DNA of 64,000 nucleotides from Patulibacter sp. SYSU D01012. GTDB lineage: Bacteria; Actinomycetota; Thermoleophilia; Solirubrobacterales; Solirubrobacteraceae. How positions within the stretch are numbered: position 1 is the first letter of the stretch; every line of letters begins with the position of its first letter. The translations under genes were made by a program, and so were the position numbers. Shown piece by piece: positions 1 through 8,384 of this stretch. Where the stretch lies: positions 1,950,043-2,014,042 of the forward strand of contig NZ_JAFMTB010000001.1 in assembly GCF_017916475.1 (NCBI RefSeq). Reading direction: 5' to 3'. The notes beneath the pieces were generated by a model, which made no database searches, was not told where the DNA came from, and saw nothing but the letters and a program-made list of their open reading frames with translations.

Positions 1-258
1 TGGACGATCCGCGACCGCGGGGTCGAGCTCGAGCGGCGCGAGACCACGGACGTGCAGGAGGTCCTGTACTGGATCTTCGAGGACGTCACGCGCCAGATGG
101 CCACGGACTGGGAGATCGCCAACCGCGACGAGCACGGCGATCCGCGCGTGGCCTGGGTCGGCAAGCAGCTCGAGCTGCTCGAGCAGATCACGCCGCGATG
201 GGCGCAGCGCTTCCGCGAGGAGCGCCGCGGCTGGCTCGACGGCCTGAACCTGGACTGA
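1..258 (+). CDS. C-terminal fragment, possible Imm63-family protein
   Basis: The reading frame is open from base 1 to a TGA at 256-258, so only the last 85 residues are in the window. The visible part is soluble and aromatic/charged, with an LYWIFEDVTRQMA stretch, then a KQLELLEQI segment and a WAQRFREE tail. That arrangement resembles from memory the C-terminal half of immunity protein 63-type domains, but no residue is diagnostic and the upstream half is missing. It is convergent with the C45 hydrolase that ends 6 bp downstream. That it is coding is fairly safe; the family is tentative. Confidence 0.55.
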   Translation, partial: WTIRDRGVELERRETTDVQEVLYWIFEDVTRQMATDWEIANRDEHGDPRVAWVGKQLELLEQITPRWAQRFREERRGWLDGLNLD

Positions 259-264
259 CCCGGC

Positions 265-1350
265 TCAGACCGCGATCGGCGCGGCGGACCGCTCGGCGGC
301 CGCGCACGGCCCGCCCTCCTGCAGCACCAGCTCGCCGGCCGCCAGGTCCAGCGACGCGGTCACGAGCGTCTGCCAGCGTTCGCCGCGCGGCGCCCCGGGA
401 TCGGGGTGGCAGCACAGCGGGCTCGCGTCGCGGTGGTCGAGCATCGCCGTCGCCCGGGCCGTCAGGTCGTCCGCCGCCCGCAGCGCGTCGGCGCGCAGCC
501 GCAGCTCGTCCAGGCGCCCGAGGCTGCCGGGATCGGTCGGCGCGTGCCGCTCGCCGCGCGCCAGCTCGGGGTCGAGGAAGTGGTTGGTGTGGACGAGCAC
601 GCCGTCGTCGTCCGGGCCCAGCACCGCCAGGCCGGCGGGGGAGAGCTCGAGCCCCCGCACGGCGCCGCGGGTGCCGTCGAACGTCACGACGGTCAGGATC
701 GTCGACGCCGAGACGGCGGCGGAGCGGGCGATCGCCTCGGCCTCGTCGAGCGTCGTGGCCTCGTCGAGGATCCGCCGCGCCACCACGTGCACCGGCACCC
801 CCGTCTCGCCGCCGTCGGCCGCGTGGCCCAGGATGTTGAAGTGCAGGCCCAGCCCGGCCGAGCTGACGCCGATCTTGCCGACGATGCCCAGCTCGGTGAA
901 GAGGCGCACCCGGTGACCGGGCCGCGGCTCGATGCGGGCCGCCAGCAGCCCGTCCGCCAGGTGGTCGTGCCAGTCCCACGTCTGGATCGTCCGCGGCGCC
1001 GTACCCGTCCCGCCGAGCGCGACGAACGTCGAGCACTCCGCCCGGCTCGCGGCCCCGACGGCGGCGAGCACCTCGGTGCGCCCGTTCAGCGCGCCCAGCT
1101 GCCACGCCGCCAGGCCGCTGCCGTCGGCCACGCCGCCGATCTCGGCGGCCAGCGCGGGCGCCCACGCCTGCGTGCGCTCCAGCGCCTCGCCGCCGACCTG
1201 GCGGATCGTCGCGGGCGTGGCGCCGGACGCGAGGAACAGCTCCTCGTAGCCCGCCCACTGCCGGGCGAGCGGCCCGGCGAACGCGGCGCCGAGCGCCCGG
1301 CCGCGGGCGTGGGGATCGTGCTCGGCGGACGCGAAGACGGGGATGCTCAT
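265..1350 (-). CDS. C45 family autoproteolytic acyltransferase/hydrolase
   Basis: Protein of 361 residues of the peptidase C45 family (isopenicillin-N acyltransferase / choloylglycine-hydrolase-like Ntn fold), whose members mature by self-cleavage just before a nucleophilic cysteine and hydrolyse or transfer amide-linked acyl groups. The likely nucleophile is Cys106 in the AECSTF motif, after the LNGRTEV segment typical of the family. In the fungal enzyme the residue before the cysteine is glycine; here it is glutamate, so processing needs checking. No signal peptide is seen, so it is probably cytoplasmic. Its ATG overlaps the upstream TetR stop (ATGA), so the two are translationally coupled. 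Substrate unknown; peptides, amides or beta-lactams are all possible. Confidence 0.85.
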   Translation of the reverse strand: MSIPVFASAEHDPHARGRALGAAFAGPLARQWAGYEELFLASGATPATIRQVGGEALERTQAWAPALAAEIGGVADGSGLAAWQLGALNGRTEVLAAVGAASRAECSTFVALGGTGTAPRTIQTWDWHDHLADGLLAARIEPRPGHRVRLFTELGIVGKIGVSSAGLGLHFNILGHAADGGETGVPVHVVARRILDEATTLDEAEAIARSAAVSASTILTVVTFDGTRGAVRGLELSPAGLAVLGPDDDGVLVHTNHFLDPELARGERHAPTDPGSLGRLDELRLRADALRAADDLTARATAMLDHRDASPLCCHPDPGAPRGERWQTLVTASLDLAAGELVLQEGGPCAAAERSAAPIAV

Positions 1351-1961
1351 GCGCGCACCGCCGCCAGGTCGCAGCCCGTCGCGACGCTCGCGTAGTCGAG
1401 CATCAGCCCGATCGCCTCCTCGCGGTCGAAGCTGACCCCGGTCAGGACGTGGAAGGCGAACGAGTCCTCCAGCCCGACCAGGTGGTGGGCGATCGTGGCC
1501 GCCGGCCGCGCGAGGGTGAAGACCCCCAGGCCGGCGCCCGTGGCGAGCACCGACTCGTACAGGGGGACGTGGCGGTCGTACTGCAGCTTCCACATCCGCC
1601 GGTACGTCGGGTTGCGGCGGGCCAGGCCCGTGAACTCGTAGAGCAGCGCGTAGAGCTCGTCGTCGGGGGACTCGGCGATCCCGTACTCGATGATCCGCAC
1701 GAGGCGCTCGGCCGGGTCGTCGAGCCGCTCGACGAGCTTCCAGCGCTCGGTCGAGAAGCGGGCCGTCGCCTCGTCCTGCACCTGCTGGAGCAGGTCGTCG
1801 AGGGCCGGGAAGTAGTACGTGATCGAGCCGGGGGAGAGGCCGGCCTGCTGCGCGATGTCCCGGACGCCGACGTTCTCCAGGCCGTGCTCGACGATCGAGC
1901 GCCGCGCAGCCTCGACGATCTGCTGTCGACGCTGCGTCTGGATGCGGGACGGACGGGCCAT
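1347..1961 (-). CDS. TetR family transcriptional regulator
   Basis: Protein of 204 residues. Residues about 10-60 form the TetR helix-turn-helix (VRDIAQQAGLSPGSITYYF, with the recognition helix near SITYYF), followed by an all-helical ligand and dimer domain. It is transcribed divergently from the reductase/transporter operon that starts at 2182 and is coupled to the C45 hydrolase by a 4-bp overlap, so it is the obvious local repressor. The intergenic DNA carries two inverted repeats suited to TetR dimers. The ATG at 1961 is preferred over the one at 1973 because a TAGGAT hexamer (1977-1972) lies where a -10 element for a short-leader mRNA would be. Inducer unknown. Confidence 0.88.
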   Translation of the reverse strand: MARPSRIQTQRRQQIVEAARRSIVEHGLENVGVRDIAQQAGLSPGSITYYFPALDDLLQQVQDEATARFSTERWKLVERLDDPAERLVRIIEYGIAESPDDELYALLYEFTGLARRNPTYRRMWKLQYDRHVPLYESVLATGAGLGVFTLARPAATIAHHLVGLEDSFAFHVLTGVSFDREEAIGLMLDYASVATGCDLAAVRA

Positions 1962-1971
1962 GGTCCTGCGC

Positions 1972-1977
1972 ATCCTA
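1972..1977 (-). promoter_or_regulatory. Putative -10 element of the TetR gene
   Basis: TAGGAT on the minus strand, 10 nt before the ATG at 1961. It belongs to the recurrent TANNNT-short-spacer-start pattern of this window. Confidence 0.35.
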
Positions 1978-2010
1978 GGGACGCGCGCCCTCGATCGCGA
2001 GCCGAATTTT

Positions 2011-2131
2011 TCTCGAGCTGTACGAGATTCAGACCAAACGGTGTCCGCAGTGCGCCGAATGTCCGAACTTGAAGGGGTTTTCGCAAGTCGGCTTGACGTA
2101 CGGTCGGACCGCTGGTTTGCTGCGCCGTACG
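2011..2131. promoter_or_regulatory. Divergent control region with two inverted repeats (candidate TetR operators)
   Basis: Between the TetR gene and the reductase operon lie TCTCG-N7-CGAGA (2011-2027) and CGTACGG-N21-CCGTACG (2097-2131). Inside the second is the odd palindrome CGGTCGGACCG (2101-2111). A TTGACG hexamer at 2093-2098 with TTTGCT 17 nt downstream could be the -35/-10 of the rightward operon, so a bound repressor would cover it. The assignment to this TetR is inference. Confidence 0.4.
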
Positions 2132-2181
2132 AAAAACGTGGAGCGCCGTCACACGACGCCGTCCCGTGGACCGGACCCCGC

Positions 2182-3147
2182 ATGGACCAGCCGCAGCCCG
2201 ACAGCCCCATCGACGTCGTCACGACGCAGCTCACGCTCCAGGCGGACGGCGTCGTCGCCGTGCGCCTGCAGCGGCCCGACCGCGCGCCGCTGCCGGCGTG
2301 GGCCGCCGGCGCGCACGTCGACGTGATCCTGCCCGTCGGCATCACGCGGCAGTACTCGCTCATGGGCGACCCCGAGGACCGCACGTCCTACACCGTGACC
2401 GTCCTGCAGCAGCCGACGAGCCGCGGCGGCTCGGAGTACGTGCACCTGTTCCTGCGGCCCGGCCAGCGGATCGCGGTGAGCGCGCCGCGCAACCACTTCC
2501 CGCTCGAGCCGGCGCCCGAGCACCTGCTGATCGCCGGCGGCATCGGCATCACGCCGCTCCTGGCGATGGCCCGCGAGGCGACGGCGCGCGGCGAGGCGTG
2601 GACGCTGCACTACGGCGGCCGCAGCCGGCGCACGATGGCCTACGCCGACGCGCTGCGCGCCGAGCACGGGGAGCGCGTGCACCTGTGGCCCGAGGACGAG
2701 CGCGGCCGGATGCCCCTCGACGGGCTGCTCGCCGACCGCCGGCCCGGCGCCCGCGTGCACTGCTGCGGCCCCGAGGCGCTGCTGAACGCCGTGCGGACGA
2801 CCGCCGCCGAGCACGGCTGGCCCGAGGACGCGGTCCACTTCGAGCGCTTCGCCCCGACGGTCCACGCGCACGCGCCCGACCGGCCCGTCACCGTCCTCGC
2901 CGCCCGCAGCGGCGTGGAGGTGCTGGTCGGCGAGGACGAGAGCCTGCTCGACGGCCTGCTGCGCGCCGGCGTCCGCATGACGTCGAGCTGCCGCTCCGGC
3001 GTGTGCGGCGCCTGTCAGACGGGCGTGCTCGAGGGCGAGCCGGACCACCGCGACGACATCCTCACGACCGCCCAGCGCGACGCGAACGCCGTGATGATGC
3101 CGTGCGTCTCCCGCGCCCGCGGGGAGAGGATCGTGCTCGATGCCTGA
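2182..3147 (+). CDS. PDR/VanB-type oxidoreductase (flavin, NAD(P)H and [2Fe-2S] domains)
   Basis: Protein of 321 residues with the phthalate dioxygenase reductase layout. An FNR-like flavin domain carries RQYS at 56-59, an NAD(P)H domain carries GGIGITP at 119-125 and CCGPEAL near 194-200, and a C-terminal plant-type ferredoxin domain has Cys270, Cys275, Cys278 and Cys308 as cluster ligands. Such enzymes pass electrons from NAD(P)H to a partner oxygenase or demethylase. No Rieske oxygenase is adjacent; the next gene (8-bp overlap) encodes a PPOX-fold flavoprotein. The ATG at 2182 starts the family's N-terminal sequence; the frame is open further upstream but that stretch is promoter DNA. Confidence 0.92.
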   Translation: MDQPQPDSPIDVVTTQLTLQADGVVAVRLQRPDRAPLPAWAAGAHVDVILPVGITRQYSLMGDPEDRTSYTVTVLQQPTSRGGSEYVHLFLRPGQRIAVSAPRNHFPLEPAPEHLLIAGGIGITPLLAMAREATARGEAWTLHYGGRSRRTMAYADALRAEHGERVHLWPEDERGRMPLDGLLADRRPGARVHCCGPEALLNAVRTTAAEHGWPEDAVHFERFAPTVHAHAPDRPVTVLAARSGVEVLVGEDESLLDGLLRAGVRMTSSCRSGVCGACQTGVLEGEPDHRDDILTTAQRDANAVMMPCVSRARGERIVLDA

Positions 3148-3781
3148 GCCCGCGCCCCGCTTCCGCCGGCTGGACCTGGACGACATCCGCGCGGCGCTCG
3201 GCCACCCCGAGCCCAGCACCGAGGCGAAGGTCGTGCCGACGATCGGCGAGACCGCCCGGCGCTTCGTCGCGCACGCGCCGTTCGTCTGCCTGGCCACCGC
3301 CGACGCCCACGGCCGCGCCGACTGCAGCCCGCGCGGCGACGGCCCCGGCTTCGTCAAGGTCCTCGACGAGCGCACGATCGCGATGCCCGACCGCACCGGC
3401 AACAACCTGGTGCAGTCGTTCCGCAACCTGCTCGAGAACCCGGGCATCGGCACCCTCTTCTTCGTCCCGGGCCTGCGCGAGACGCTGCGCATCAACGGGA
3501 CGGGGTACGTCACGGACGACCCCGGCCTGCGGGACCGCTTCACCGTCGGCGGACGCCGGCCGAAGCTCGCGCTCGTCGTGGACGTGACCGAGGTCTACCT
3601 GCACTGCGGGAAGGCCCTCATCCGCTCCGGCCTGTGGGATCCGCAGTGGCAGGCGCTCGCCGACCACACCACCCGCGGCCTGGGCATCTTCTCGATGCAG
3701 GAGATCGAGAAGGGTGCCCCCTACGGCACCTCCGCCGACATCGACGCGTGGATCGAGGAGGCGTACGTCAAGGAGCTCTGA
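3140..3781 (+). CDS. Pyridoxamine 5'-phosphate oxidase-fold protein, MSMEG_1061/DR2398-like
   Basis: Protein of 213 residues with the split-barrel FMN-binding fold. The segment VCLATADAHGRADCSPRGD, then IAMPDRTGNN and NPGIGTLFFVPG, match the MSMEG_1061/DR2398 group of PPOX-like flavoproteins, which are larger than plain PdxH. Biochemical role in this group is not settled; general nitro, azo or F420/FMN reductive chemistry is possible. The start codon lies inside the reductase gene (8-bp overlap), implying coupled translation and perhaps a shared electron-transfer job. A C-rich 180-bp gap with no recognisable site separates it from the transporter genes. Confidence 0.85.
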   Translation: MPEPAPRFRRLDLDDIRAALGHPEPSTEAKVVPTIGETARRFVAHAPFVCLATADAHGRADCSPRGDGPGFVKVLDERTIAMPDRTGNNLVQSFRNLLENPGIGTLFFVPGLRETLRINGTGYVTDDPGLRDRFTVGGRRPKLALVVDVTEVYLHCGKALIRSGLWDPQWQALADHTTRGLGIFSMQEIEKGAPYGTSADIDAWIEEAYVKEL

Positions 3782-3961
3782 CCGCCCCGCGCCGGCCGCC
3801 GCCGCGCGCCCCGCCCTCCTCTCGGCCCCGCGGCCCCGCCGCGCGACCGTCCTCGGCCCGCACCGCCCGCGGTGCGGCCCCGCCCCGCCCGCGCGGTCCG
3901 CCGCGCCCATCCGCGCCGCCCGGCGCGGCCGACCACCCCTGCCCGCCCAAGGACGCAGACC

Positions 3962-5563
3962 ATGCACGACCACACCGACACACCCTCCGGGATCTCGCGC
4001 CGCACGGTGCTCCGCCGCTTCCTCGTCGGCGGCGCGGCCCTCGCCGTCCCCGGCGTGCTGACCGCGTGCGGCCAGCGCGAGAACGCCGCCGCCACCGCCG
4101 GCACGAAGATCACCACCGCCCGTGGCGGCACGATCACGTGGGGCAAGGCGGCCGAGGCGACGCTGCTCGACCCGACCGCCGGCGCGGTCGGCAGCTCGAT
4201 GGAGCTCTTCCAGATCGTCTACGACTCGCTCCTGGGCACCGACGGCGACCTGCAGCTCGTGCCGAGCCTGGCCGAGCGGTGGGAGGAGAAGAGCCCGACG
4301 ACGTACGAGTTCACGCTGCGTCAGGGCGTGAAGTTCTCCAACGGCCGCGCGCTGACCGCCGACGACGTCGTCGCGACGTTCGCGCACTACCTGGACCCGA
4401 AGGCCGGCTCGTCGCTCGCGTCCTTCGTCAGCACGGACGCGAAGGTGACGAAGGTCGACGCCCGCACGGTGCGGTTCGTGCTGCCCGCGCCCAGCTCGAC
4501 GTTCCTGTCGGCGATCGCGTCGGCCTACGCGGTGATCCTGCCGATGAAGGAGGTCGCGGCCGGCCGCCTCGACCTGACGAAGAAGATGCTCGGCACCGGC
4601 CCCTTCATGGTGCAGCGGCACAAGGCGGGCAGCGCGTGGACGATGGTGCGCAACCCGCACGCCTGGCAGCCGCCCGTCGCCGACCGGCTCGACATCCGGA
4701 TCATGCCCGACGACAACGCCCGCATCGCGGCGCTGCGGGACGGGTCGATCGACGTGACGACGTTCGACGTGCCTGACGCGCAGAAGCTGCTCGCGGGCGT
4801 GCCGAACACCGCGGTCAAGGTCCAGGAGCGGACCGACTTCTACGTCCTGATCCTCAACGCGACCGACCCCCGGTCGCCGTTCGCCGACGAGCGGGTGCGG
4901 CGGGCCGTCGCCCACGCGATCGACCGGGACCGCATCCGCGAGATCGCGCTCGCCGGCACCGGCAAGCCGACGGGCGCGGTCTCGGCGACGTTCGGCGACG
5001 CGCCGGCGCCGACCCTCGGCCACGACGTCGCCCGCGCGAAGGCGCTGCTCGCCGAGGCCGGGGTCACCGACCTCTCGTTCGAGATCGTCTACCCCGGCGA
5101 GGCGTTCGGCCGGATCGCCCAGGTGCTCCAGCAGAACCTGCAGGACGTCGGGGTGCGCGTGAAGCTCGGCGACCTGGAGGAGGGCGTCTGGCTGGACCGC
5201 GTCTACACCCAGGACCCGCCGAAGTTCGACGCGACCGTCTCGTGGTACGCCGCCTACGTCGGCCCCGGGCAGGCGCTCAACCTGTGGAACACGAAGGTCA
5301 GCCCCTTCGGCTTCCAGCTCGACGACCCCGAGCTGACGAAGCTCATCGTCGCCGCCCAGAGCGCCGAGGACGAGGCGCAGGAGCGGGACGCGCTGCGCAA
5401 GGCGTCCGCCGCGATCGACGAGCAGGCGAACACGATCACGCTCACCACGAAGCCGGCGACGATCGCCTGGCGCGAGGACAAGGTCGCGGTCGAGGTCGAC
5501 GGCCGCGACGGCAACATCGACCCCCTCCGCCACGTGAACGAGTACGCGCTGGCGCAGGCCTGA
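3962..5563 (+). CDS. ABC transporter substrate-binding lipoprotein, peptide/nickel family (SBP_bac_5)
   Basis: Protein of 533 residues. It begins with a twin-arginine signal (SRRTVLRRF, Arg13-Arg14), a hydrophobic stretch, and a lipobox LTAC with Cys36 as the lipidated residue, so it is probably Tat-exported and anchored outside the membrane. The mature part has the DppA/OppA-like features: ALDP-type LLDPTAG near the N-terminus, a LAERWEE...FTLRQGVKFSNG block, and a VRRAVAHAIDRDRI helix. It should capture oligopeptides or similar amides for the permeases that follow 3 nt downstream. AAGGACG about 6 nt before the ATG serves as ribosome-binding site. Confidence 0.93.
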   Translation: MHDHTDTPSGISRRTVLRRFLVGGAALAVPGVLTACGQRENAAATAGTKITTARGGTITWGKAAEATLLDPTAGAVGSSMELFQIVYDSLLGTDGDLQLVPSLAERWEEKSPTTYEFTLRQGVKFSNGRALTADDVVATFAHYLDPKAGSSLASFVSTDAKVTKVDARTVRFVLPAPSSTFLSAIASAYAVILPMKEVAAGRLDLTKKMLGTGPFMVQRHKAGSAWTMVRNPHAWQPPVADRLDIRIMPDDNARIAALRDGSIDVTTFDVPDAQKLLAGVPNTAVKVQERTDFYVLILNATDPRSPFADERVRRAVAHAIDRDRIREIALAGTGKPTGAVSATFGDAPAPTLGHDVARAKALLAEAGVTDLSFEIVYPGEAFGRIAQVLQQNLQDVGVRVKLGDLEEGVWLDRVYTQDPPKFDATVSWYAAYVGPGQALNLWNTKVSPFGFQLDDPELTKLIVAAQSAEDEAQERDALRKASAAIDEQANTITLTTKPATIAWREDKVAVEVDGRDGNIDPLRHVNEYALAQA

Positions 5564-5566
5564 GCC

Positions 5567-6526
5567 ATGGGCTTCGCGCGCTTCGCGGCGGGCCGCCTGG
5601 CCGTCGCGCTCCTGACGCTCGTGATCATCGCCGTCGTCGTCTTCGCGGCGATGCGGGCGATCCCCGGCTCGTACGCCGACACGCTGCTCGGGCCTCAGGC
5701 CAGCCCCGAGGCGCGCGCCGCCATGACCGCGAAGTACGGCCTGGAGGATCCGGCGATCGTGCAGTTCGGCCGCTGGATCGGGTCCGCGGCCACCGGCGAC
5801 CTCGGCACGTCGCTGACGAGCGGCGACCCCGTGCTCTCCGAGCTCGGGTCCCGCGCGGCGGTGACGGCCGAGCTGGCCGTCCTCGGCGGGGCGCTCGCGC
5901 TGCTCGTCGGCGTCCCGCTCGGGCTGCTCGGCGGGATGGCCCGCTCGCGGCGCCGGCTCGGCCTGGTCCGCGTCGGCAACTCCGTGCTGCTGAGCGCCCC
6001 GGACATCCTCGTCGGCGCCGTCCTCGTCTGGCTCATCTCGACGTACGAGGTGCCGTTCACCGTCGGCACCTGGACGCCGCTGACCGCCGATCCCCTGGCC
6101 AACCTGCAGGGCGCGCTGCCCGCGGCGCTGACCGTGGCGATCCTCGGCATGGGCTTCGTCATGACGACCACCCGCGGGGCCGTCGCCGAGGCGCTGGAGC
6201 AGCCGTACGTCCACGCGGCCACCGCCCGCGGCGCCACCCGCGGCCAGATCGTCCGCCGGCACGTGCTCCGCAACGCCTCCGTCCCCGTCCTGACCGTCTT
6301 CGCGGTCTACCTGGGCTACCTGCTCGGCGGGGCGGTGATCGCCGAGGTGCTCTTCTCGCTCGACGGCATCGGCCGCTACGTCGTCGAGGCCGCCGGGCAC
6401 CGCGACTACCCCGTCGTCCAGGGCGCGGTGCTCGCCTCTGCGCTCGCGTTCGTCCTGATCAACATGCTCGTCGACCTGCTCTACGGCGTCATCGATCCGC
6501 GCATCGGCGCGAGGGCCGGCGCATGA
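5567..6526 (+). CDS. ABC transporter permease, DppB-like
   Basis: Integral membrane protein of 319 residues with about six transmembrane helices: an N-terminal anchor (AVALLTLVIIAVVVFAAM), a periplasmic-type loop, then the permease core. The cytoplasmic EAA loop is visible as YVHAATARGATRGQIVRRHVLRNA and contacts the ATPases. It is the first of two inner-membrane subunits of the peptide transporter; its stop overlaps the next start (ATGA at 6523-6526). Confidence 0.92.
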   Translation: MGFARFAAGRLAVALLTLVIIAVVVFAAMRAIPGSYADTLLGPQASPEARAAMTAKYGLEDPAIVQFGRWIGSAATGDLGTSLTSGDPVLSELGSRAAVTAELAVLGGALALLVGVPLGLLGGMARSRRRLGLVRVGNSVLLSAPDILVGAVLVWLISTYEVPFTVGTWTPLTADPLANLQGALPAALTVAILGMGFVMTTTRGAVAEALEQPYVHAATARGATRGQIVRRHVLRNASVPVLTVFAVYLGYLLGGAVIAEVLFSLDGIGRYVVEAAGHRDYPVVQGAVLASALAFVLINMLVDLLYGVIDPRIGARAGA

Positions 6527-7398
6527 GCGTCCCCGCCGCCGTCCCCGCCCCGACCGCGCCCGCGCGCCGCCGCGTCCGCCTGCCCTTCCGCGGCGACCCG
6601 CTCGGCCGCTTCGGCCTGGCGCTCCTCGTCCTGCTGCTGACCGCCGGCCTGCTCGGGCCGCTGCTGCCGATCGGCTCCGCCACGGAGTCCGTCGGCCCGC
6701 GCCTGCTGCCGCCCGGCGGCGAGTACCTGCTGGGCACCGACGAGCTCGGCCGCTCGCTGCTGCCCCGCGTCACGGAGGGCATCCGCGAGACGATCCTGAT
6801 CTCGAGCGTCGTCGTGGCGGTCGCGGCCGTCGTCGGGGTGCTGCTGGGGTGCTTCGCCGCGCTCGCCGGCCGGCGGACGGACGAGCTCATCGTCCGCCTG
6901 ACCGACGTCGTCTTCGCCTTCCCGGTCTTCCTCGTCTCCATCCTCGTCAGCGTCGCGGCCGGCCCCGGCCGACCCGCCGCGATGGCCGCGGTCCTCGCGG
7001 TGACGCTGCCGACGATGGTGCGCGTGGTGCGCTCCGCGGCGCTGCCGCTCGTCGAGCGCGACTTCGTCGTGGCCGCCGAGGTGGCCGGCGCGTCCCGGGC
7101 CCGCATCCTCGTCGTCCACCTGCTGCCGAACGTGCGCGACGTCGTCATCGGGCAGGTGGCCTACGCGATGTCGCTCGGCATGCTCGTCGAGGGCGGCATG
7201 AGCTTCCTCGGCCTCGGCGTCCAGGCGCCGGCGGCGTCGCTCGGCTCGCTCGTCGGCTCGGGCCGCCTGTACCTGACCGTGGATCCCGCCTACGCCCTCG
7301 TCCCCGGCTTCGTGCTCGGGCTCGCGGTGCTGGCGTTCAACCTCGTCGGCGACGCGCTGCGGCGCCAGGCCGACCCGCTCGACCAGGGGGAGTCCTGA
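6523..7398 (+). CDS. ABC transporter permease, DppC-like
   Basis: Integral membrane protein of 291 residues. The N-terminal cytoplasmic tail (GDPLGRFGLALLVLL) and the LLGTDELGRSLLPRV motif are typical of OppC/DppC, and the EAA loop reads VVAAEVAGASRARILVVHLLPNV. It pairs with the preceding permease to form the translocation path. Its TGA shares one base with the ATG of the following ATPase gene. Confidence 0.93.
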   Translation: MSVPAAVPAPTAPARRRVRLPFRGDPLGRFGLALLVLLLTAGLLGPLLPIGSATESVGPRLLPPGGEYLLGTDELGRSLLPRVTEGIRETILISSVVVAVAAVVGVLLGCFAALAGRRTDELIVRLTDVVFAFPVFLVSILVSVAAGPGRPAAMAAVLAVTLPTMVRVVRSAALPLVERDFVVAAEVAGASRARILVVHLLPNVRDVVIGQVAYAMSLGMLVEGGMSFLGLGVQAPAASLGSLVGSGRLYLTVDPAYALVPGFVLGLAVLAFNLVGDALRRQADPLDQGES

Positions 7399-8384
7399 TG
7401 GCGTTCCTGCAGGCCCGCGACCTCGTCGTGGAGTACCGCACCCGCCGCGGCCCGGTCCGCGCGCTCGACGGCGCCAGCCTCGACGTGGCGCCGGGCGAGA
7501 TCGTCGGCGTGGTGGGGGAGTCCGGATCGGGCAAGAGCACCGTCGGCGCGGCGATGGGGCGGCTGCTGCCCCGCAACGCCGGGGTCGTCGCGGGCGAGGT
7601 CCGCGTCGGCGACGTGCCGCTGTCCGGCCTGGACGACGCGGGGCTGCGCGCGCTGCGGCGCGAGCAGCTCGGCTTCGTCTTCCAGGACCCGATCGGCACC
7701 CTCGACCCGACCGCGCGGATCGGCCGCCAGATGCGCTGGGCGCTCGGCCGCGACGCCGCGCACGACGAGATCGCCGAGCGGCTGGCGCACGTCCGCCTGC
7801 CGGATCCCGCGCGCGTCATGCGCGCCTACCCGCACCAGCTCTCGGGCGGCATGGCGCAGCGCGTGTCGATCGCCCTGGCGCTGGCGAACGCCCCGCGGGC
7901 CGTGATCGCCGACGAGCCCACCGCGTCGCTCGACGCGTCCGTGCGGACCGAGATCCTCGAGCTGCTCGTGGGCGTCGTCCGCGAGACGGGCGCCGCGCTC
8001 GTGCTGATGAGCCACGACCTGCGGGCCGTGCGGCGGTTCTGCACCCGGGTGGCCGTCGTCTACGGCGGTCGCGTCGTCGAGACCGCCCCGGCGGACGAGC
8101 TGTTCGTCGCGCCCGCGCACCCGTACACCCGGGCGCTGCTCGACGCCGCCCCCGGCGCCGAGCGGCCGGGCGAGACGCTGCGCCCCATCCCGGGCCGGCC
8201 GCCCGTCCTGCGCGGGCCGTACCCGGGCTGCGCGTTCGCGCCGCGGTGCCCCGTCCAGGTCGCGGCCTGCACGGCCGAGCGGCCGCAGCCGGCCCGCGCC
8301 CGCGGGGCCGAGGCGGGCCACGAGGTCCTCTGCCACGTCGCCGCCGACGCCCCGATCCCCGTCGCCGCCGGAGAGCCCGCATGA
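7398..8384 (+). CDS. ABC transporter ATP-binding protein, DppD-like
   Basis: Protein of 328 residues. Walker A is GESGSGKST, the Q-loop reads FVFQDP, the signature is LSGGMAQR (methionine in place of the usual glutamine), and Walker B is AVIADEPTASLD, followed by the H-loop SHD. The C-terminal oligopeptide-transporter domain carries the Cys cluster CAFAPRCPVQVAAC that in this subfamily often binds an Fe-S cluster. It powers peptide import with the next gene, which it overlaps by 4 bp. Confidence 0.93.
   Translation: MAFLQARDLVVEYRTRRGPVRALDGASLDVAPGEIVGVVGESGSGKSTVGAAMGRLLPRNAGVVAGEVRVGDVPLSGLDDAGLRALRREQLGFVFQDPIGTLDPTARIGRQMRWALGRDAAHDEIAERLAHVRLPDPARVMRAYPHQLSGGMAQRVSIALALANAPRAVIADEPTASLDASVRTEILELLVGVVRETGAALVLMSHDLRAVRRFCTRVAVVYGGRVVETAPADELFVAPAHPYTRALLDAAPGAERPGETLRPIPGRPPVLRGPYPGCAFAPRCPVQVAACTAERPQPARARGAEAGHEVLCHVAADAPIPVAAGEPA

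Noticed and set aside
3062-6400. Very long open frame on the minus strand opposite the reductase/ABC operon
   Set aside because: Arg/Gly/Val/His-rich composition with no domains; it is the antisense shadow of genuine genes, a normal effect of extreme third-position GC.
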